Of a DNA stretch of 10,143 nt, positions 6,593 through 10,143 are shown piece by piece (positions within the stretch are counted from its first letter, which is position 1; each line of letters begins with the position of its first letter). Below the pieces are notes generated by a model. That model did no database searches and was not told the DNA's origin. It saw only the letters and a program-made list of their open reading frames with translations. The translations under genes were made by a program, and so were the position numbers. Source of the DNA: Candidatus Margulisiibacteriota bacterium (GTDB taxonomy: Bacteria; Margulisbacteria; Marinamargulisbacteria; DT-59). The stretch is taken from positions 1-10,143 of the forward strand of contig JABSQL010000015.1 of the NCBI GenBank assembly GCA_013215865.1, given 5' to 3'.

Positions 6593-7138
6593 ATGAAATA
6601 TCACTTGCTTATTTTGCCACTTATTATAATGTCTCTTTCCGGATGTCAAATGAAAGATGCACAATCACAGATAACCATAGAAGCTGAAAATGCAGCTCTA
6701 GAAATGAATACTTTAAACCAAATGGAAGCGCCCATATATGCACCTCAAACCTATCAGGAAGCCAGGAAAACCTACGAGTCAGGAATCAGCCACCTGGAAA
6801 ACGGGGCTGTATGGAAAGCCAAAAAAGCCTTAGACGCCTTTAGGCCCCTTGTTTCTAAAGCAAAGGCCATTACCATTCAAAGCAAGGAAATTGCTGCCCG
6901 AAAACTCATTATTCAGCAGGAAGAACTCGCGGCGAGTAAAGCAGCTAAAGAAGCCGTCGAAGCCATCACGACAAAAACCTATCGTGTATCCAAAGGTGAT
7001 ACCTTGTACCAAATTTCACGAGAGCATTCACTCAACAATAGTTCCGATATCTGGTCCAAAATATATGAGAAAAATAAAACAAAAATTACCCATCCAGACA
7101 AGATATTCCCCGGACAGGTATTAGACCTACCTCAGTAG
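6593..7138 (+). CDS. LysM-domain lipoprotein (DUF4398-like N-terminal region)
   Basis: This 181-residue envelope protein has a type II signal peptide: a hydrophobic run LLILPLIIM followed by the lipobox LSGC, with C18 as the lipidated residue. Gln19 at +2 favours sorting to the outer membrane by the Lol rule. Residues 25-90 are helical and contain YAPQTYQEARKTYESG, resembling DUF4398-type lipoproteins. Residues 90-127 are rich in Ala, Lys and Glu and probably form a coiled coil. A C-terminal LysM domain follows (129-180: TYRVSKGDTLYQISREH to IFPGQVLDLP), expected to bind the glycan backbone of peptidoglycan. The likely role is tethering the outer membrane to the wall or organising an envelope complex. 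It overlaps the 3' end of the convergent LysM usher by twelve bases. Domain assignment is firm for LysM and the lipobox, tentative for DUF4398. Confidence 0.88.
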   Translation: MKYHLLILPLIIMSLSGCQMKDAQSQITIEAENAALEMNTLNQMEAPIYAPQTYQEARKTYESGISHLENGAVWKAKKALDAFRPLVSKAKAITIQSKEIAARKLIIQQEELAASKAAKEAVEAITTKTYRVSKGDTLYQISREHSLNNSSDIWSKIYEKNKTKITHPDKIFPGQVLDLPQ

Positions 7139-9412
7139 ATTCACAATATCGGTATTGACGGGTCGGGAGAGGCCCATTCTTCCATTTGAAAATATAACAG
7201 CGGTTTCAAATCGGAGTTGGCCTTTTTGATACCCTGTTCCATTTTGGAAGGACCCCCCTAAAATCGCTTTATGTCCGTAGTAGTTGATGGCTGCCAGTTC
7301 ACTGTCTAAGCCCGTAGCTTGGCGTTGTCGTTTATAGGTTCCCATGAGTCCTTGATCGTCGTCCAGTAGAGACATAAACCGACCTTCGGTAAAACGATTG
7401 TTCTCATTATGGTTATAATACCCCCCAAAAGTAAGGCTACGATGGGGCTGCACTTGAAGTGCATAGTATTCATCATGTTTATTCACATTGTTATATACAT
7501 CTGCCCGTTTGCCGCCCAATTGCCACGTTATTCCCATTCGGGTGGACCATTCATCTGCACCACTAAACTGACGCGCATAATCTGTCCATGTTCTTAATAA
7601 AAGGCCATTGGCACATTCATACATTAACTGGATGGTGGCTTTATGCTCTTGTGGCGTTCCCGCATCACGTTTTAAGCTTGAGGCCAGTCTTGTTTCTCCA
7701 AAAAACCGTTTAGATAGACGGAAAGTTGTGAATAAAAACCCCTCTAATTCATTGAGATTGATAGGGTTTAGGGTGCCAAGAGACCCAAAGTCCTGACCTT
7801 TTGATCCGAATCCAAACCCCCATTTTTGGAAAAAACTATGCTGTCGAAAGGAAGGGTCACTGATATAACTGGCTTCCCAGCTCACACTATTTTTTTTGGA
7901 TTCAATGGTGCTAAAAGCAGTGTCTAATCGTATGACGCCAAGTTGAAAATTAAAGAGGTGCTCCATCCCAACCAGGGTTTGTCGGCTATCTCCTTGGAGA
8001 TACCCACCCAAGGTCCAGAAATGTTTAAACCCCATTTGATGAAATAGGGCATATGCCAGCCTGTCCCCATATGATCGAGATGATTTCGAATAATCTAGCG
8101 TTAATGGAACACCCACATTGTAACTATACTGGTGACTTCCTTTCGATAACAACGATTTATTCTGAACAAAAGGAAATAGATATGATTTTTGAATCCCAGA
8201 TGAGTCTGTCACTTTGATTTCAACATGGCTCAGTCCATAATCTATTTGAAAATCCCTCACATCATACTCTCCCGCCGCTAAATCCATAGATGTTTCCATT
8301 TTGTCATTGACCCAAATTTCAACGATCGAGGGATCCGGCAACACCAATCGATAGTGAGACAAATCTGATCCTAAGGCTTGGTATGGATATGTAGACTCTT
8401 TTCGAATACCTGCACCAACTAACAATTGTAAGCTTTGCTGGGACATGACACCGGTATCTAGATCGCCCGCAAGAAGAATTGTATCATCCATAATCGGGGT
8501 TAATACCCGTCCTCTCCTGAGAAAATTTTGAGAAGTATCCGACATTGTGGCAACGTCTGCTTCTATCAAAACATTATGGATATTTATCCCCGTTTGATAA
8601 CTCACTTGTAAGGGGGCTGATGTATCTTGTTCGATGGGTTGTCGTACCCTGAGGTTGATATATCCTTTAAAATCCCGTAAAGCCAAGAAATCCTGATTCG
8701 AAGAGCCACCCAGCATATGTTCCTCATATACCTGTCTTCTATCTGCATATGGGGTAATAATGAGTATCTCTCGCCTAACATGATTAAATTGAACCTTGAA
8801 TCCCAATCTTATCAGATCCAACATTGATAGCGTACCATCAACATCTTCTAGCTGCATCACCGTTTCCATTGCATCATTATTCAACACTTTTGACATCATG
8901 GGATGCACGTCTGACATAAAAAACCGAAGGGCATTTCCATAACTTGGGACAATGGCTCTTATGAATGTATATGGTGCTTCATCTATTTTCAGAGATAGCA
9001 TTTCTTGTTGGTTGTGAATATGAGGTTCATGGCCAAATACTCTTGCATTCACATCTTGGTAGGTTTTATCAGTATTGATATTCTTCAAAGTTGGGCGTTT
9101 GCTTTTAATAGATGATATTTTTTTCCTCCGTTTTGATTTTCTTTGGCGGGGTTTGCGTATATCAAGGGAGTCACGAATGTGTAACTGTTGGCCAGGCACA
9201 ATAATTTTGGCATATTTCACTCCATTTTCTTCCAACAATAGATTATTATCTTCTGCAATATATACCCAGTTTTGAACTTTACCTGTCATCCGTTTAGAAA
9301 TAGTGCCCAATGACTCGCCATACTTAACGGTATACGTCCCAGATAACACATCGATACTGCAAAAACTCGTCCAGCACCCGAAAATGAGTCCAAATACAAG
9401 GTAACGCCTCAT
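7127..9412 (-). CDS. Outer-membrane usher with N-terminal LysM domain, lacking the C-terminal usher domains
   Basis: This 761-residue protein is an FimD/PapC-like usher of unusual build. After a signal peptide (about 1-24) comes a LysM domain (26-79: GTYTVKYGESLGTISKR to IIVPGQQLHI) and a very basic linker (86-110, with RQRKSKRRKK). Residues 140-230 include GFKVQFNHVRREILII, like the early region of ushers. RDFKGYINLRV (246-256) and LLAGDL (313-318) are typical barrel segments. The plug-like domain is clear at 357-415: VEIWVND, MDLAAGEYDVRDFQI, HVEIKVTDSSG, YLFPF. Alternating strands then fill 425-755. The chain ends just after GLSRPVN, where related ushers leave the barrel and continue into two periplasmic C-terminal domains, which are absent. 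An AAAGGA site lies eight bases before the ATG, and the start overlaps the chaperone stop (ATGA). The expected job is secreting and assembling chaperone-delivered subunits. A lipoprotein signal at C13 (IFGC) is conceivable but weak. Confidence 0.82.
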   Translation of the reverse strand: MRRYLVFGLIFGCWTSFCSIDVLSGTYTVKYGESLGTISKRMTGKVQNWVYIAEDNNLLLEENGVKYAKIIVPGQQLHIRDSLDIRKPRQRKSKRRKKISSIKSKRPTLKNINTDKTYQDVNARVFGHEPHIHNQQEMLSLKIDEAPYTFIRAIVPSYGNALRFFMSDVHPMMSKVLNNDAMETVMQLEDVDGTLSMLDLIRLGFKVQFNHVRREILIITPYADRRQVYEEHMLGGSSNQDFLALRDFKGYINLRVRQPIEQDTSAPLQVSYQTGINIHNVLIEADVATMSDTSQNFLRRGRVLTPIMDDTILLAGDLDTGVMSQQSLQLLVGAGIRKESTYPYQALGSDLSHYRLVLPDPSIVEIWVNDKMETSMDLAAGEYDVRDFQIDYGLSHVEIKVTDSSGIQKSYLFPFVQNKSLLSKGSHQYSYNVGVPLTLDYSKSSRSYGDRLAYALFHQMGFKHFWTLGGYLQGDSRQTLVGMEHLFNFQLGVIRLDTAFSTIESKKNSVSWEASYISDPSFRQHSFFQKWGFGFGSKGQDFGSLGTLNPINLNELEGFLFTTFRLSKRFFGETRLASSLKRDAGTPQEHKATIQLMYECANGLLLRTWTDYARQFSGADEWSTRMGITWQLGGKRADVYNNVNKHDEYYALQVQPHRSLTFGGYYNHNENNRFTEGRFMSLLDDDQGLMGTYKRQRQATGLDSELAAINYYGHKAILGGSFQNGTGYQKGQLRFETAVIFSNGRMGLSRPVNTDIVNLLR

Positions 9413-9426
9413 GATTGAGGTCCTTT
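9409..9426 (-). promoter_or_regulatory. Shine-Dalgarno and ATGA coupling site for the usher
   Basis: On the minus strand, AAAGGA (9426-9421) lies eight bases before the usher ATG (9412-9410), which overlaps the chaperone TGA (9411-9409). Stop-start coupling would keep chaperone and usher production in step. Confidence 0.75.
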
Positions 9427-10143
9427 GACGGAAACCAATTCACAGTTTTGAAGCCGTCGACTCGGAACTGTATAGGGCCAAGGAAGGATGACTTTTCGGG
9501 TATCTCCTGGCAAAATCTCAACTTGGGTAAATTCATCTTCCTGATAGGTGATCGGTGTTTGAGGAAATCGAGATACTTTGAGATTGAGCGTAATGTGATT
9601 TAAAGCAAGGTGTGCCGTTCCATGATTCACTAGCCTTAGCTCTATTTTAGGTTTACCTCTGCGGTATATTTTTTTAAACTGCTTGAGGGTTATTTTGGGG
9701 CGGGTACCCGAAGGGGTGATGAATACCCTTGTCTTTTGTGAACGCTTCACGACGGCCATTCGATGGGCTGATCTGCGTCTTTTGGGTATGGTCAATTCGT
9801 CTGTCACAATTTGGAATGCTTGTTCCTGAAACGGGGAAAAGGCGTTCAACCACGTCAGGTCACAATCAACTGATTCACCCGGCCTTAAGAGTAACTTATT
9901 GGGAAAAATGGCCACTCTATCTGTTTGCGCGAGAACTTCTTTCCCATTCAGAGTATGACGACTTTTTTTAATCGACAGTCTAACCGGTATATACTTATTT
10001 GTTGGATTAGAGATATGTACTTTTCTATTGAATAAAGACCCTGATATACCAATGAGTGGAGAAGACACGCTAACTTCTACCCCCCACAAGAAAGATTGCA
10101 TTGTCAAAACCAACATAAATATAAGCTTGAAAATATTGACTTT
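9409..10143 (-). CDS. Periplasmic pilus-assembly chaperone (PapD-like), 5' end outside the window
   Basis: This is a PapD-type chaperone of the chaperone-usher pathway, which holds subunits in the periplasm and delivers them to the usher. Counting from the internal ATG at 10116, domain 1 has LFNRKVHISNPTNKYIPV (28-45), the family core AIFPNKLLLRPGESV (69-83) and EQAFQIVTDELTIP (98-111). KTRVFITPSG (128-137) resembles the donor strand that runs on from domain 1. Domain 2 contains KPKIELRLVNHGTAHLAL (155-172). The frame stays open from 10116 to the window edge, adding K-V-N-I-F-K-L-I-F. That supplies the positive n-region of a signal peptide whose hydrophobic core is FMLVLTMQSFLWG. The ATG at 10116 has no Shine-Dalgarno, so the true start most likely lies just beyond 10143. 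The segment after TIP is unusually basic (PKRRRSAHRMAVVKRSQKTR). The stop overlaps the usher start. Confidence 0.85.
   Translation of the reverse strand, partial: KVNIFKLIFMLVLTMQSFLWGVEVSVSSPLIGISGSLFNRKVHISNPTNKYIPVRLSIKKSRHTLNGKEVLAQTDRVAIFPNKLLLRPGESVDCDLTWLNAFSPFQEQAFQIVTDELTIPKRRRSAHRMAVVKRSQKTRVFITPSGTRPKITLKQFKKIYRRGKPKIELRLVNHGTAHLALNHITLNLKVSRFPQTPITYQEDEFTQVEILPGDTRKVILPWPYTVPSRRLQNCELVSVKGPQS

Noticed and set aside
7068..7090. T-rich stretch on the minus strand after the usher stop, as its terminator
   Set aside because: The T-tracts are broken and no GC-rich stem lies immediately before them; the sequence is the Lys/Asn-rich coding end of the lipoprotein.
7160..7175. GGGTC...GGCCC as a terminator for the LysM lipoprotein gene
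   Set aside because: Only five pairs, one of them G-U, and no U-run follows.
7890..7897. Run of eight A's in the usher coding strand as a phase-variation site
   Set aside because: Runs of eight A's also occur in the ATPase gene (322-329, 588-595) and the lipoyl-transferase gene (6499-6506), so it looks like base composition rather than a contingency locus.

Overview
The window looks like chromosomal DNA from a Gram-negative (diderm) bacterium with AT-leaning codon use. The diderm reading rests on an outer-membrane usher, its periplasmic chaperone and a lipoprotein with a glutamine at position +2. I cannot name the taxon. Nothing points to phage, plasmid or insertion-sequence DNA, and no tRNA, rRNA or CRISPR array is visible. 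Genes are packed tightly: two pairs overlap by an ATGA junction, two convergent pairs overlap tail to tail, and no intergenic stretch exceeds about 75 bases.

Layout. (1) 37-1266 (+): a stand-alone AAA/DUF4143 ATPase behind a good sigma70-type promoter whose predicted start site falls on the ATG. (2) 1340-5034 (+): ileS (isoleucyl-tRNA synthetase), translationally coupled to a PfkB-family carbohydrate/nucleoside kinase. (3) 5027-5743 (-): coaX (type III pantothenate kinase), converging on the kinase gene. (4) 5744-5805: a compact divergent promoter region holding a perfect 16-bp palindrome. (5) 5806-7138 (+): an LplA/LipM-like lipoyl or octanoyl transferase, then a LysM lipoprotein. (6) 7127-10143 (-): a chaperone-usher secretion pair, read in the order chaperone then usher. 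The chaperone's start lies just beyond the window edge.

How the genes fit together. Segments 2-4 are housekeeping functions: tRNA charging, CoA synthesis and lipoyl-type cofactor attachment. The right side is envelope biology. The usher has a LysM domain and a very basic linker in front of its usher region, and it stops at the point where ushers normally enter their C-terminal periplasmic domains. The lipoprotein converging on it also carries a LysM domain. This suggests, as inference, a chaperone-usher system in which the usher is held to peptidoglycan. Pilin subunits are not in the window and, if present, should lie beyond the right edge.

A second theme is translation initiation. Each gene that begins a transcription unit has a TANNNT -10-like hexamer 6-10 bases before its start codon and no convincing Shine-Dalgarno sequence (coaX has a weak alternative). 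Downstream genes in operons have clear Shine-Dalgarno sequences 7-8 bases from the ATG. This is the pattern expected if leading genes are transcribed as leaderless or nearly leaderless mRNAs.
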